A stretch of DNA of 64,000 nt, from positions 217,206 to 281,205 of the forward strand of contig JACMOC010000017.1 of assembly GCA_014378195.1 (NCBI GenBank), read 5' to 3'. Shown one piece after another: positions 18,147-28,500 of this stretch (the stretch's first letter is position 1; the number at the start of each line of letters is the position of its first letter). Origin of the DNA: Oligoflexus sp. Lineage in GTDB: Bacteria; Bdellovibrionota_B; Oligoflexia; Oligoflexales; Oligoflexaceae. Under the pieces are notes generated by a model, which had not been told where the DNA came from, did no database searches, and saw nothing but the letters and a program-made list of their open reading frames with translations. Position numbers and translations under genes: made by a program.

Positions 18147-19238
18147 ATGGAAGTCGTATTCAAGGGTATCTTCAAGCGTTACGGACAGGTTACTGCTGTT
18201 CACAACCTCAATCTTACGATCGAAAAGGGTGCTTTGCACTTTCTTCTCGGACCGTCGGGCTGTGGGAAAACAACGACTCTTCGTATGCTTGCGGGCCTCG
18301 AACCCGTATCCGAAGGCCAGCTCTTTTTCAATGGTAAGGATGTTACCAAGCAACCGGCGGTTGAGCGCGGAATCGGTATGGTTTTCCAAAACTACGCCCT
18401 CTGGCCTCACATGACCGTTTATAAGAATATCGAATACGGCCTCAAACTCCGCAAACTTTCTAAAGTCGAAATCAAACGACGCATCGACGATGTGATGGAT
18501 ATCACTCGTTTGACGCAATATGCCGACCGTTTACCAGGACAGTTATCGGGTGGGCAGCAGCAGCGCGTGGCCCTGGCACGGGCACTGGCGATTCGTCCTA
18601 ATGTTCTACTGCTCGACGAGCCTCTCTCCAACCTTGACGCCAAACTTCGCATGGAAATGCGGGATAATATCCTGCGCATTCACAAGGAAACGGGCATTAC
18701 GACTCTCTATGTAACACACGATCAACGCGAAGCTCTCTCGATGGGAACAAGCGTGTCGGTGATGCACGCAGGCCATCTCATCCAGACAGACACGCCTCGT
18801 ACGCTTTACACGACACCAAAAACAGCCTTTATCGCGGGTTTCATCGGCGAGACAAATGCTGTCGATGCAGTCGTTGAGGCCGTTAACGGGCCCGAAGTGA
18901 CTGTGAAAACAACGTTTGGACTTTTGCGTTCGACGCACCAAAGCGAGACATTCAAAGTGGGTGACAAAGTCAGTCTTTCTCTGCGTCCTGAAGCCATTCA
19001 TATCGATTGGAATCACAAGGGCATAGGCGAAAACTACTTTAAAACCAACGTCGAATACCTTACCTATCTCGGTGAATCCGAGCAGTTCCTCCTTCGTACG
19101 AACGGCGGGCATTGCCTCAAAGTGAACTTTTATCACGCACCCGAACATGATTTTGGAATGGGTAGCGACGTAGGCTGCACGATCGATCCTTCGGACGTTC
19201 TTGTCTTGCCACCCCTTGAAACAGGGCTGGGCACTTGA
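18147..19238 (+). CDS. ABC transporter ATPase (FbpC/PotA type)
   Basis: Cytoplasmic ATPase powering the importer formed with the flanking SBP and double permease. Its 363 residues have Walker A GPSGCGKTT, signature LSGGQQQR, Walker B LLLDEPLSNLDAKLR, H-loop VTHDQREA, and a C-terminal TOBE-like beta domain from about residue 240. The last codons overlap the permease start (TGATG), so stoichiometry is set by coupling. It lies 83 nt after the SBP gene. A GGGAAG site precedes ATG 18147. Confidence 0.9.
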   Translation: MEVVFKGIFKRYGQVTAVHNLNLTIEKGALHFLLGPSGCGKTTTLRMLAGLEPVSEGQLFFNGKDVTKQPAVERGIGMVFQNYALWPHMTVYKNIEYGLKLRKLSKVEIKRRIDDVMDITRLTQYADRLPGQLSGGQQQRVALARALAIRPNVLLLDEPLSNLDAKLRMEMRDNILRIHKETGITTLYVTHDQREALSMGTSVSVMHAGHLIQTDTPRTLYTTPKTAFIAGFIGETNAVDAVVEAVNGPEVTVKTTFGLLRSTHQSETFKVGDKVSLSLRPEAIHIDWNHKGIGENYFKTNVEYLTYLGESEQFLLRTNGGHCLKVNFYHAPEHDFGMGSDVGCTIDPSDVLVLPPLETGLGT

Positions 19239-20962
19239 TGCAAAGCAAAGTTGGTTTGGAAGAATCAAGTGCGTGGCGCCGCAAGGCATCCGATTTCGTT
19301 GGCTATGGAACCGTTACGGCTACCGTCGCTATTTTGTTCTTTTTCCTTGTGCTGCCTGTCTCGGTGATCATGGCGCGCGCGTTTTTTAATAACGGCGAAT
19401 TCACGTTCCGTTATTTCCCACTGCTATTTTCTAACGAACTTCTTATGAATTCGATTTGGAACAGCGTACTCGTGGGCGTTGTCGCGACTCTTATGACGAC
19501 AGTCCTGAGTTTCCCTCTCGCCTTGATCAATGCTCGCTTTGATTTCAAAGGCAAAGCCCTTTTATCAGGCCTCCTCTTGGTTCCTATGGTCATGCCGCCG
19601 TTTGTTGGCGCGATCGGAATCATGCGGTTTTTCGCACGCCGCGGTTCTGTGAATCTTGCTCTAATGGACTGGGGCGTCATTCATAAACCAATCGACTGGC
19701 TTGGTCCGGACAGTATGTTCTGGGCTGTAGTGATACTCGAGGTTTTACACCTTTATCCTATTATGTATCTTAATTTAACCGCAGCTCTCGCCAACGTGGA
19801 CCCGAGTGTTGAAGAGATGGCGACGACACTTGGCGTTCCTAAGTGGAAACAGTATCGCGACATCGTTTGGCCATTGGCCCGTCCAGGGTACTTCGCGGGT
19901 GCTATCATAGTCTTTATTTGGGCGCTGACGGACCTCGGCACTCCACTCCTTGTCGGATATAACGAAACGATACCGGTCCAAATCTTTAACATGATCACTG
20001 ACGTGAACGAAAATCCTGTGGGTTACGCCTTGGTTTTTCTGGTCATCGTCATGACCGTCACCTTCTTTGTTGTTTCTAAAAAAGCCCTTAGTGGCAAAAA
20101 ATACGAGATGATGGCTAAGGGGCACGTAAGTTCCGAAAAGAAACATCCGACCTGGTGGGGTTATCCTCTCGTTTATGGTCTGGTTGGCGGAACTGCGTTT
20201 GTTGCTCTACTTCCTCACCTTGCAGTCCTTGTCACGGCCATCTCTGATAAATGGTTCATGACGCCTCTGCCCGAGCACTATACGCTCGAGCATTTTAGTC
20301 AAGTGTTTGGCACAAATCTCGCGATCAACGGTATTAAAAACAGCTTTTTTCTGGCTGGTCTATCGACCCTTGTGGATCTCGTCCTGGGCCTTTTAATTGC
20401 CTACGTGATCGTCAGAAAACTTGTGCCGTTTCCGGGCCTACTTGATGGCCTTGTCATGATTCCTTTGGCCTTGCCTGGTATCGTTCTTGCGTTCGGATAT
20501 GTGGTTACATATTCGGATAGCTTCCTCGATCCTTTGCATAATCCTGTGCCGCTCCTCGTTATTGCTTATGCGATAAGGCGATTGCCTTACATGGTGCGGT
20601 CGGCAACAGCGGGTCTGCAGCAGATGAGTAGTTCTCTCGAAGAAGCCTCAACAACATTTGGAGCCTCGCGATTCCACACGCTCCGCAAAATTACGGTGCC
20701 TTTGGTTATGGCTAACCTCATCGCCGGCGCTTTGCTATGTTTCTCTTATGCAATGCTCGACGTCAGCGACAGTCTTATCCTCGCGATGAAGGAGCGGTTT
20801 TATCCCCTTACCAAGGCGATCTACGTTCTCTTTTTGGAGCAGGGGACGGGAGAGCTCGTGGCCAGTGCTCTTGGCATCATAGGTATGGGAATACTGATCG
20901 TCTGCATCATGGGATCGTCGCTCATTCTCGGCAAAAAGATGGGCGAATTGTTCCGCTCTTAA
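19238..20962 (+). CDS. ABC transporter double permease (FbpB-like)
   Basis: A 574-residue inner-membrane permease formed from two fused halves of about six helices each. Each half carries its own EAA loop: EEMATTLGVPKWKQYRDIVWPL near residue 195 and EEASTTFGASRFHTLRKITVPL near residue 470, the sites that contact the ATPase. This is the FbpB/AfuB layout, so one polypeptide can supply the whole channel. The ATG overlaps the ATPase stop by 1 nt. A clear terminator follows 35 nt downstream, closing the operon. Confidence 0.88.
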   Translation: MQSKVGLEESSAWRRKASDFVGYGTVTATVAILFFFLVLPVSVIMARAFFNNGEFTFRYFPLLFSNELLMNSIWNSVLVGVVATLMTTVLSFPLALINARFDFKGKALLSGLLLVPMVMPPFVGAIGIMRFFARRGSVNLALMDWGVIHKPIDWLGPDSMFWAVVILEVLHLYPIMYLNLTAALANVDPSVEEMATTLGVPKWKQYRDIVWPLARPGYFAGAIIVFIWALTDLGTPLLVGYNETIPVQIFNMITDVNENPVGYALVFLVIVMTVTFFVVSKKALSGKKYEMMAKGHVSSEKKHPTWWGYPLVYGLVGGTAFVALLPHLAVLVTAISDKWFMTPLPEHYTLEHFSQVFGTNLAINGIKNSFFLAGLSTLVDLVLGLLIAYVIVRKLVPFPGLLDGLVMIPLALPGIVLAFGYVVTYSDSFLDPLHNPVPLLVIAYAIRRLPYMVRSATAGLQQMSSSLEEASTTFGASRFHTLRKITVPLVMANLIAGALLCFSYAMLDVSDSLILAMKERFYPLTKAIYVLFLEQGTGELVASALGIIGMGILIVCIMGSSLILGKKMGELFRS

Positions 20963-20996
20963 GGTTTCCAATATATTCGGTCTTTCAATGACATAG

Positions 20997-21030
20997 ACAG
21001 CATTTGCTTAGCGGCAGATGCTGTTTTTTT
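20997..21030 (+). terminator. Rho-independent terminator of the ABC importer operon
   Basis: Arms ACAGCATTTG and CAGATGCTGT pair over 10 bp with one G-U, around an 8-nt loop, and are followed by seven T residues. It lies 35 nt after the permease stop and 102 nt before the next gene. Confidence 0.85.
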
Positions 21031-21131
21031 ATGGGTCATAAATCCTTGAAATCATGAAATATTACAAATTTTGTTAAAAGTTTCCGTGAGTTCACCGATA
21101 AGGCGTCTGTCAAAGGCAGAGGGAGACGGGC

Positions 21132-22832
21132 ATGAAGTTATTTCGTAACAGACCAGAACTCTTAACAAGTGTGACTGTACCACTGCTCTGCTTTATATGT
21201 GCCGGAGCCTGCAGCTCCCCGCCTCCCTCGCGTCCTCAGTTCAATTCAGCAGGGGCCGCCTCCTCAGAACCTTTGTCGGATGCAGATGGAAAAGCTGCTT
21301 CTTCAGCAGGAAAAACCAATGCCGACGGTTCACACTCAATCTCGCTTAAAATGCGAGCCTTAAGTTCCGTTGAAGCTCAGAACACAATCATGGATTTATA
21401 TGGCGTTTCTCTCGATACGTTGATCGCTGATCATCCCAGCGAGGCAACCAATACCGGATATTTTAACGACGTCAGTTCGTTTGTGATGACCACGCCCTTA
21501 GCAAAATGGTACGGGTCAGTCGCAAGTCTGGTGGCAGGAAAATTAAGTCTTTCGACGCCTGTTCTTAAGGGACTTCCTGTGTGCCCAGTTGGTGATCAGC
21601 CCTGCCTCGAAACGAATCTCATTAAAGTTGCCACGCAGACCTATCGCCGCGTTCCTTCGAAGGCAGAAACTGATGCACTCCTTGCAAGCATCGCGAAGTC
21701 CGGCGCGAAAACCTATCTGGAAGGCATGAGTGTCGGTCTTGAGATCATGCTCCAAAGCGCGCAGTTTGTATTTCACGCTGAGGGCGCCAATGTCAATGGT
21801 GTGCTGAACGGATCCTATGCGGTCGCCAGTCGCCTCGCTGCTGTCCTGTGGCAATCGACACCTGATGCCATTCTCCTTGATGCAGCTGCTAAGGGTGGGC
21901 TTATGGACGAGACAAGTGTCAAACCTCAGGTTGCACGCATGTTAGCAGATAGCCGCAGTATTCGAGGCCTTGGACAATTCGCGATTGAATGGTTAAGGCT
22001 TTATACGATCTCGCGGCGAGATCTTATGGATGCGACCCAGGCCGGCGCGACTCAAGATGTGATCAACGGAATGTTGAACGAAACGGAACGGACCTTCGCG
22101 GCAGCAGCCATGGATCCGAAAGGTGATTTTTTAGAGGGGCTGTTTGCCCCTAAAAATACGTTTTTAACACCTAGTCTTGCCAAGTGGTACGGCGTTACGT
22201 TGCCCGCGAGACAGGGGACGGACGCGGTTCAGGTTCCTATCGCCGCTAATAGTGTCCATCGCGGGATTATGACTCAAGCGAGCTTTCTATTTGCGACAAC
22301 CAAACGCTCCTCGACCAGCCTTATCACAAGAGGCAATGGGGTCTTGGAGATGATTTTGTGTAAGGTCGCCGGTGCCCCTAGCGATGCCGATTTACTTGAG
22401 GCAGCTAAGGATGCTGCTGTAAAACGCAGCAAAAAAGACGAATCAACGTTTCGCATGGCGAAACCAGCCTGCGGTGGATGTCACAGCAAGTTTGATCCAA
22501 TGGGCCTGATGCTTGAGAAATACGATTATCTGGGACGGCCGCGGACGGTTGATGAAAACAACGATCCCGTTTCCACTGCAGTTAGTTTTACCCTCGATGA
22601 TAAATCAGTGAATTTTCCGGACGCGCTTTCGGCAAGTGCCGCATTTGCGAAAAGTCCTGAAGTTGGGCGCTGTGTAACGAGCCAGATGATGTCGTATGCG
22701 TTTGCCGGTAATCTCCTCGATCCTAAGGGCGAAGCTATCGACAGTATTTACAAAGCGTTTGTTGACTCCGGACATTCATTCCAGGCCTTGATTACGGCGA
22801 TCGTCCTCACACCCGAATTTTTGGAGCCATGA
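21132..22832 (+). CDS. DUF1592/DUF1588/DUF1585 lipoprotein with a CxxCH haem motif
   Basis: A 566-residue predicted lipoprotein (lipobox ICAGAC, Cys at residue 27) with a Ser/Pro-rich linker. It has the order DUF1592, DUF1588, DUF1585 known from Planctomycetes and predatory deltaproteobacteria. The CGGCH motif in PACGGCHSKFDPMGL near residue 453 could bind a c-type haem, so a periplasmic redox or cell-surface role is plausible. No enzymatic activity is established for the family. The next gene overlaps by 4 nt (ATGA), and the two families occur together in many genomes. Confidence 0.8.
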   Translation: MKLFRNRPELLTSVTVPLLCFICAGACSSPPPSRPQFNSAGAASSEPLSDADGKAASSAGKTNADGSHSISLKMRALSSVEAQNTIMDLYGVSLDTLIADHPSEATNTGYFNDVSSFVMTTPLAKWYGSVASLVAGKLSLSTPVLKGLPVCPVGDQPCLETNLIKVATQTYRRVPSKAETDALLASIAKSGAKTYLEGMSVGLEIMLQSAQFVFHAEGANVNGVLNGSYAVASRLAAVLWQSTPDAILLDAAAKGGLMDETSVKPQVARMLADSRSIRGLGQFAIEWLRLYTISRRDLMDATQAGATQDVINGMLNETERTFAAAAMDPKGDFLEGLFAPKNTFLTPSLAKWYGVTLPARQGTDAVQVPIAANSVHRGIMTQASFLFATTKRSSTSLITRGNGVLEMILCKVAGAPSDADLLEAAKDAAVKRSKKDESTFRMAKPACGGCHSKFDPMGLMLEKYDYLGRPRTVDENNDPVSTAVSFTLDDKSVNFPDALSASAAFAKSPEVGRCVTSQMMSYAFAGNLLDPKGEAIDSIYKAFVDSGHSFQALITAIVLTPEFLEP

Positions 22833-24196
22833 ACATAATGACACGAGACATTTTCAACCGAAGAGCTTTTATTCGTGGTGCGGGTGGAGTCGTGATCGCA
22901 TTGCCTTTTGCCCATTTCGCTTCAAATGGCGACAAACTCATTGGAGCCCCCGTGGCAGGCGCGGCGCCGGTGCGTTTGTTCACTATCTCCTGGGGCACAG
23001 GTGCTCCTCCGGCTAAGATGAACTTCAAAGAACTCTTGCAAGCCTTTGTACCCTTACAAGATCAGGTTTTGCTCATTCAAAACATGTCTCATCCGGGTGT
23101 AGAGTCTTCGTTAAGGCGCGGTATCAATTCACATGTAGCAGGCGGGCTTGCTGCTTTTACGGGCACATCGGCTAAAGCCACGGGTGGGGGTGGGGATAAA
23201 TTGGAACGACCCACTACGGCTACGATAGACCAGATAGCCTATAAACAGCTTATCCCTGGCGATCCTCGCATACCAATCCAAACCGGGTATTCTGGGTTCG
23301 TGGATCAGGCGGGCTTTGGTGATTACATGGATTATCGCTCGTTTGACGATACAGGTAAAAAAGTCGAATCGATCTATAACAATCCAGAAAAGCTCTTCAC
23401 AGCCATGTTTGGCTCGTCACTGCCGACCAGTGGCGTAAGTGATGCCGCAGCAGCCGCTTTGAAGCTGCGGAAACAAAGTGTTCTGGACGGAGCCCTCGCA
23501 CAAATCAAAGAGCTCAATTCCGATCGCTATGGATTGTCGCCGGAAAGCAGGGTGCAGCTCAACATACATCTGGATAAAGTCCGTGAGCTTGAAATGGCGG
23601 TTTCTTCGACCGCGACCACGACCGTCATGTGCAAAACACCAACTGCCATATCCAAAGCTGACGGCGCGAAGTATGAGAAAAACACCAATACCGTCAAAGA
23701 AATGCTGACTATCATCGGCGATCTGATGACCGTGGCTTTCCAATGTGATCTGGCTCGTTATGGCAATATCTGCATAGGCGAGGCCGCGTTTCATTGCCGA
23801 GTAAATTCGTGTCTAAATGGAAATACTACTACGGACGCACATGAATCAGCTCACTCAGCTGCACTCGTACCAATCTGGGAGGCTCACGCTCAGTATTTTC
23901 TGGAGACTATCGCCATCATCATGACGAAGATGAAAGCGACACCTGATACTGATGGCAAGAGCTTACTCGATAACTCAATTTTCTACGCTGCAACTGAGTT
24001 GTCCGATCACTCGGACAACCACAGCTTCAAAAGCATGCCGGCTCTCGTGATCGGAGGCAATCCTCACGGCGTTCCAACAGGTGCTATCATCGATGCCAAG
24101 CAGCGGCCGATTGCTGATGCTCTCGCTGGCTGTTTAACGGCAGCTGGCGTGCCTACAGATAAACTCGGCCCATTTGGAACGGGTAAGCTTTTTTAA
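22829..24196 (+). CDS. DUF1552 protein with Tat-type signal
   Basis: A 455-residue product. The N-terminus has the twin-arginine pattern RRAFIRG followed by a hydrophobic stretch, so it is likely exported folded through Tat. A DUF1552 (sulfatase-like alkaline-phosphatase fold) region follows, including GAPPAKMNF, DQIAYKQL and a C-terminal ATELSDHSDNHS motif with His/Asp residues resembling metal ligands. Translation is coupled to the upstream DUF1592 gene. Substrate unknown. The region 24197-24209 separates it from a convergent SRPBCC gene, and I see no separate terminator there. Confidence 0.8.
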   Translation: MNIMTRDIFNRRAFIRGAGGVVIALPFAHFASNGDKLIGAPVAGAAPVRLFTISWGTGAPPAKMNFKELLQAFVPLQDQVLLIQNMSHPGVESSLRRGINSHVAGGLAAFTGTSAKATGGGGDKLERPTTATIDQIAYKQLIPGDPRIPIQTGYSGFVDQAGFGDYMDYRSFDDTGKKVESIYNNPEKLFTAMFGSSLPTSGVSDAAAAALKLRKQSVLDGALAQIKELNSDRYGLSPESRVQLNIHLDKVRELEMAVSSTATTTVMCKTPTAISKADGAKYEKNTNTVKEMLTIIGDLMTVAFQCDLARYGNICIGEAAFHCRVNSCLNGNTTTDAHESAHSAALVPIWEAHAQYFLETIAIIMTKMKATPDTDGKSLLDNSIFYAATELSDHSDNHSFKSMPALVIGGNPHGVPTGAIIDAKQRPIADALAGCLTAAGVPTDKLGPFGTGKLF

Positions 24197-24209
24197 GTCT
24201 CAACGCTGT

Positions 24210-24635
24210 TTAAAGCGTCTTCGCATGTTCAAAAAAAGATTGCATCATGCGCGGCAAGTTTACGGCTATCAAAGCATTGGTGATCGATTTTGGGGCAAAT
24301 AATTTGATGTCGACTTCGAGGTTGTAAGACACCTTACATTGGTTTGGCCCTAAAGCCGTAATGGTCCAGCTTCCCGAGTTCTTTTTGAAAAGAGAGCCTT
24401 CCTCTAAGTCCCAAGTGAGACTTGTCGGAGCATTTTGGGTCATTTTCAATGTGTAATGAAATGTTTTGATCAAGTTGACCGTGTATTCAATGCTCGCGGA
24501 GTTCGGCGTTTGGTTTTTGATTTTGATGCTACCGACTTCCGGAAGTATTTTGGGATACTGATTATAGTCAGTCACCGCAGCATAATATTTTTCGGCAGAG
24601 ACGTTGAAGATTTCCTCGCGAGCTGCACCAGCCAT
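24210..24635 (-). CDS. SRPBCC/START-like ligand-binding protein
   Basis: A 141-residue cytoplasmic protein of the SRPBCC (polyketide cyclase/RatA/COQ10) fold. It opens EEIFNVSAEKYYAAVTDYNQYPKILPEV, the typical first strand and helix that line the cavity, and ends with a long helix (NLPRMMQSFFEHA). RatA-type proteins interact with ribosomes or quinones, but no specific ligand can be assigned here. An SD-like GGGAAG precedes ATG. It lies 40 nt downstream of the terminator of the operon to its right, so it may have its own promoter. Confidence 0.65.
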   Translation of the reverse strand: MAGAAREEIFNVSAEKYYAAVTDYNQYPKILPEVGSIKIKNQTPNSASIEYTVNLIKTFHYTLKMTQNAPTSLTWDLEEGSLFKKNSGSWTITALGPNQCKVSYNLEVDIKLFAPKSITNALIAVNLPRMMQSFFEHAKTL

Positions 24636-24675
24636 TTCAGCTTCCCTTTCCCGGTATAGAGTTAAAGACGGAACT

Positions 24676-24700
24676 AAAAAAGGCCTCCAAGGCGGAGGCC
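24676..24700 (-). terminator. Rho-independent terminator for the minus-strand envelope operon
   Basis: Read on the minus strand: GGCCTCC, a 5-nt loop, GGAGGCC, then six T residues. It lies 42 nt after the stop of the 250-residue protein gene (24743). The perfect 7-bp GC-rich stem and T tract make it convincing in this direction only. Confidence 0.85.
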
Positions 24701-24742
24701 TCTATCTTAGAGACTTAACACAAACTTTACATTTCGCAAACT

Positions 24743-25495
24743 TCATGGAGTCGTTGTATCCGAAGGTACATCAATCGAGTCGTCAAGCATGCCGACGAGG
24801 AGATCTTCAATACCAGCGGTCATAGACTTAGCGGCAATCGCCATAGCAAACGAAACTGACGGTACGGCCGTAGTTTCATAAACAACGAGCCACTTGCTGG
24901 CGTCACAAGCGGTGAGTACCGCTGGATCACAGTTGAGGACATGAATGCTACCGGTTTGGGATTTTACGCCCTTAGGAGAAAATGGAAAATCGGCAACAGG
25001 AGCTGTCTGAGCTGCAAATTCAAGACTTGCCTGCGCGCCTGCATAAGGCGCGACGATTTGGTTGTAAGTAATGCCGTGAACGGGTTGTTTCAGTAAGGGA
25101 ATGCCTTGTATTTTCAAATTGTATTCATAAACATGACGGAGAGTCTTAACGCCACTGGCGTCGACAATCGATGGCAAAGCTACCGATCCATGGGCACTAA
25201 ACTCAAGTGCCGCTTGAGGGGATCCAGCTGCGTATAGAGGCCAGCTTTTAAAGTCTGTGTAACGGCTGAGAAGCGCGTCGACAGTTTTGAAATGCTTGCT
25301 GTCTTTGCTTACGACCGCGGCAAATGTCACGTTCACAGTTTTGCTGTCTGAAAGGACTTTGCTTGCTGAGCAATAAAGACCGTTACTGTTGATTTGATCT
25401 TCACAGCTTGCTGGAAGAGCAGGGAGTGCTTTTCCGCCTTGGGCCATAGCGCCTTGTGCGATGAGGGCGAGTGTGAGGGCAATGAATCTTTTCAT
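24743..25495 (-). CDS. Secreted protein, possibly START-like fold, unknown function
   Basis: A 250-residue protein with a signal peptide (MKRFIALTLALIAQGAMA, then QGGK). Four Cys in the mature part could form disulphides. The order of a helix (VDALLSRYTDFKSWPLY), central strands and a long C-terminal amphipathic helix (AMAIAAKSMTAGIEDLL) is reminiscent of an SRPBCC/START fold, like the neighbouring gene at 24210, but I am not certain. It is the last gene of an apparent operon headed by a FadL-like barrel; a gap of 49 nt follows the giant lipoprotein gene. No known domain recognised with confidence. Confidence 0.55.
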   Translation of the reverse strand: MKRFIALTLALIAQGAMAQGGKALPALPASCEDQINSNGLYCSASKVLSDSKTVNVTFAAVVSKDSKHFKTVDALLSRYTDFKSWPLYAAGSPQAALEFSAHGSVALPSIVDASGVKTLRHVYEYNLKIQGIPLLKQPVHGITYNQIVAPYAGAQASLEFAAQTAPVADFPFSPKGVKSQTGSIHVLNCDPAVLTACDASKWLVVYETTAVPSVSFAMAIAAKSMTAGIEDLLVGMLDDSIDVPSDTTTP

Positions 25496-25544
25496 GTGAA
25501 ACTCCTTAAATGCTTAATTCGGGTTTGATCCCTGGTTTTCAGGT

Positions 25545-28500
25545 CTACTTATTGATTTCACTCAAGTTGGCTCGAACTGTCGTTCCAGGCAACCAAAGTG
25601 TTACAAGCTCCACTTGCTTATCTCTCAAATCCTGGTCGGTGCTCAATTCAAAAAGCTGATTGAGTGCTATCTGATACGCGTTATGATTGGGATTAACACG
25701 CCACACAATGTGCGTTTTCAGGTAGTTCAGCGCTTTGGAAACACGCGCAAACAGATCTGTACTTTCAAGTAAGGCTTGGCGCCAGAGGTCCTCGGGCACG
25801 CTGTCGACTGCGCCTATTGCGGCAACTGCCTTATTTTGTAGCTCCGTTGGGTGCAGGACCGAAAGCCAGATTGATCCTGTGGTGAGATCAAAACGCTTCT
25901 CAGAGAGGAAACTTGCCATCGCAAACGAGCTATCATTTTGAGCTGAGTCCAAAAGATTCCTGACCCAATTTCGCCAAAAGAGAGGGTCTCGTTCTTGCGC
26001 TGAGTCGGTGCTTTTGCCAGCCTCTTGAACGGCATGAACCATCGCGGGTCCCGTTTTGATAACGGCCGTCATAAGATTCTCAAGCAGACCTTCGCCGTTC
26101 ATAAAAGACTTCGCTTCGAGACCTTCAATCGGTTCACTGAGACGTGTGACCAGCTGTGCAAAGTGAGTCCGAAACTCAAGGCCGAAATGAAGCGATCGCC
26201 ACGTCTCAGTAAGTCCTTCCAGGCTCTCGGTCGCATAAGTACTGTCGTCGGTCCGGTACAGGGTCCCGAGCTCGACGATTTCATTGCTGAGCTTGGCAAG
26301 GAGACCCGCTCGATCGGTCAGATCAGGTACGAGACGCATGGATTCAGCGACCTGAGTGAGCAAGCGATCGAGCTCAGAGGCAGTAAACGTTTCCCCGATG
26401 ATTTGCCAAGTCTTCAGACTTGAATGCTGTCCGAAATATTTTGCGAAGCTAATACCTTTATCTGTCCACTCGAACGGGTTGGTATCGGCCGGGAACAACT
26501 GTATCGTAGCCATTGGGAATTCGTTTGCAAAAAAGTCGTATGATTCGGATGTGTTTAAGTGAGCGAGAAAATTGGCAGAAAACTGTCGATTATCTGAATT
26601 CGCGCCGATTTTATCGAGCAAATTAAGACCGAAGGTGAACGCATTCTGACCAGCGGCGGCGCTTGCTTTCTGTTCGCTGCTCCACAGTCTCAGGATATTG
26701 CGAAGAGTGTCCTGACGGACCCCTTGGTCGTCTGTTTCGGAGTAAGTGATCAGCGTGTTGCGCCAGGTATAGGAATCAATGTGAGTGCTCACCAGATTCA
26801 AATAGCTGTTCAGTAAGGTCGGGGAACCCACCCAAAAGCCGCCAGCGAAAAACTCCCGGCGTCTCTGGTCAGCCGCATTGTGTTCGCTCCAGATGCCCTT
26901 GCTTTGGTTGAGCCATTGCCCGACTAGCACGTGAGGTTCGATGTTTTTGTGTTTTAGTTTATAAAAACGCAAAGCGCTCGGAAGCTGGACAAGGCCGTCC
27001 TTCAGTTTTGCGCTCTTGCCCATAGCGAAGATATCGTTGAGAACACGCGCACTGTGCCACTCGGGAAAGCGATACTGAGGCAACATGCTCCGGGCTGATG
27101 GTGGGCAGAACGAAGGATTATCAAGCGACAAAGCTAAACGTTGCGTCCACATCATGCGCGGACCAAAAGTATCGGTCGCAAGGAGAGGACACATGGTCTG
27201 GATGGCCGTTTGACTCACATATTCGCGAAATTTATTATAGGCTTCTTCTTCTGTTGAACCTTGAAATTCAAGAGGGCACGCGGCGGGAGCTTCGGTCCAA
27301 ACGGCCGAATTTGCCGGATCCTTGGTTTTTGATCGGCATATCTTGCCGCCAAATCCAACGACGCTCTGCGGTATGAATTTCGTTTGCGGCTTGGAAAAGG
27401 TCAGAAGATCAAGGGTCGATAAAAGTGCGAATGGTGAAGCGGTGTCACCTGGCAGTCGGGTTGCGTCATTGACTTGCGACTGCTCAACAAAATTCCACGC
27501 CGCGCTTTGAGCCTGAAATGCCGCGTAATCAGGAAGCAGGGCATTCTTAAGTGCACTGACTTTGGTTTGTGTGCCAAGCACTGTTGGAAAATATTTGCTA
27601 TAAGTCGTGTATTGCGCTTCAGAATCGTCTTTGACTAGAAAAGACGTATTAAAAAAGCCGCGAATGGGATCTGCAAAAGCCGAAAGGTCCGAGGAGGGCG
27701 CGGAGCTTTTGCCCGGGATGATGGCTGCTACGTCCGGCAAGGAGGGGCTCAGCTTCTGATATTGTTTTAAATAGTAGATCGTGAGCCTGCGAGCCTCTTC
27801 CGGGCTGTAATTAATGACATCATAATAGTCGCGGCTCAGACCGTCGGCCAAAGTCGGAGCCAGGTTCGTTGTCGCATCGAGTTCCGGCCAAAACGTAGGT
27901 TGGGAAAGTGTTGGGATAAGCGTGCCTGTATACCAGTCCAGAAGTTTCGCAGAAATCTCGACGGGAACATCTTTAGCCGTCAACGGACCACTCGCATAGT
28001 ATTGGTCCCAGAGGGCCCAACCGCTGTGCCCGTCTTCGTCATCGCTGAATCGCTTAATACTCTGGATAGGTTGCAGGATACGTGGGCTGATGGCCGGGTT
28101 GATAACCGGGGCGACATTAGGAGCCGTGCTTGCGTCAAACCCAAGATAGGCGCGAATCGAGCTTCCGGCCCCTGAGAATGTCGTTACAGTCTCGCCGGAA
28201 AGAGCGCCGCTTGATGGCGATCGGAATATTCCATCGGCTTCTTTCGCCTTGAAAAGAATGCGCGACCAAACACTGGGATGATTTTGAAGATAAGACTTCA
28301 GGTCCTGCTGATCCGATGTAAAGTGCAACGCATCCAGCCTGATTTGTTCGGCTATCAGTTGCTCCATGGGCCCATCACTATAAAGGCCTGCAAAAATACG
28401 CGATGTTCGTGCCTCTAATCCCGCGTCCACCTCAGCTGCTGCAGGAGAAAGATTCGCAAACTGATAACTCTGGCTCGCCAGCTTTTCAATACGGTAGGTG

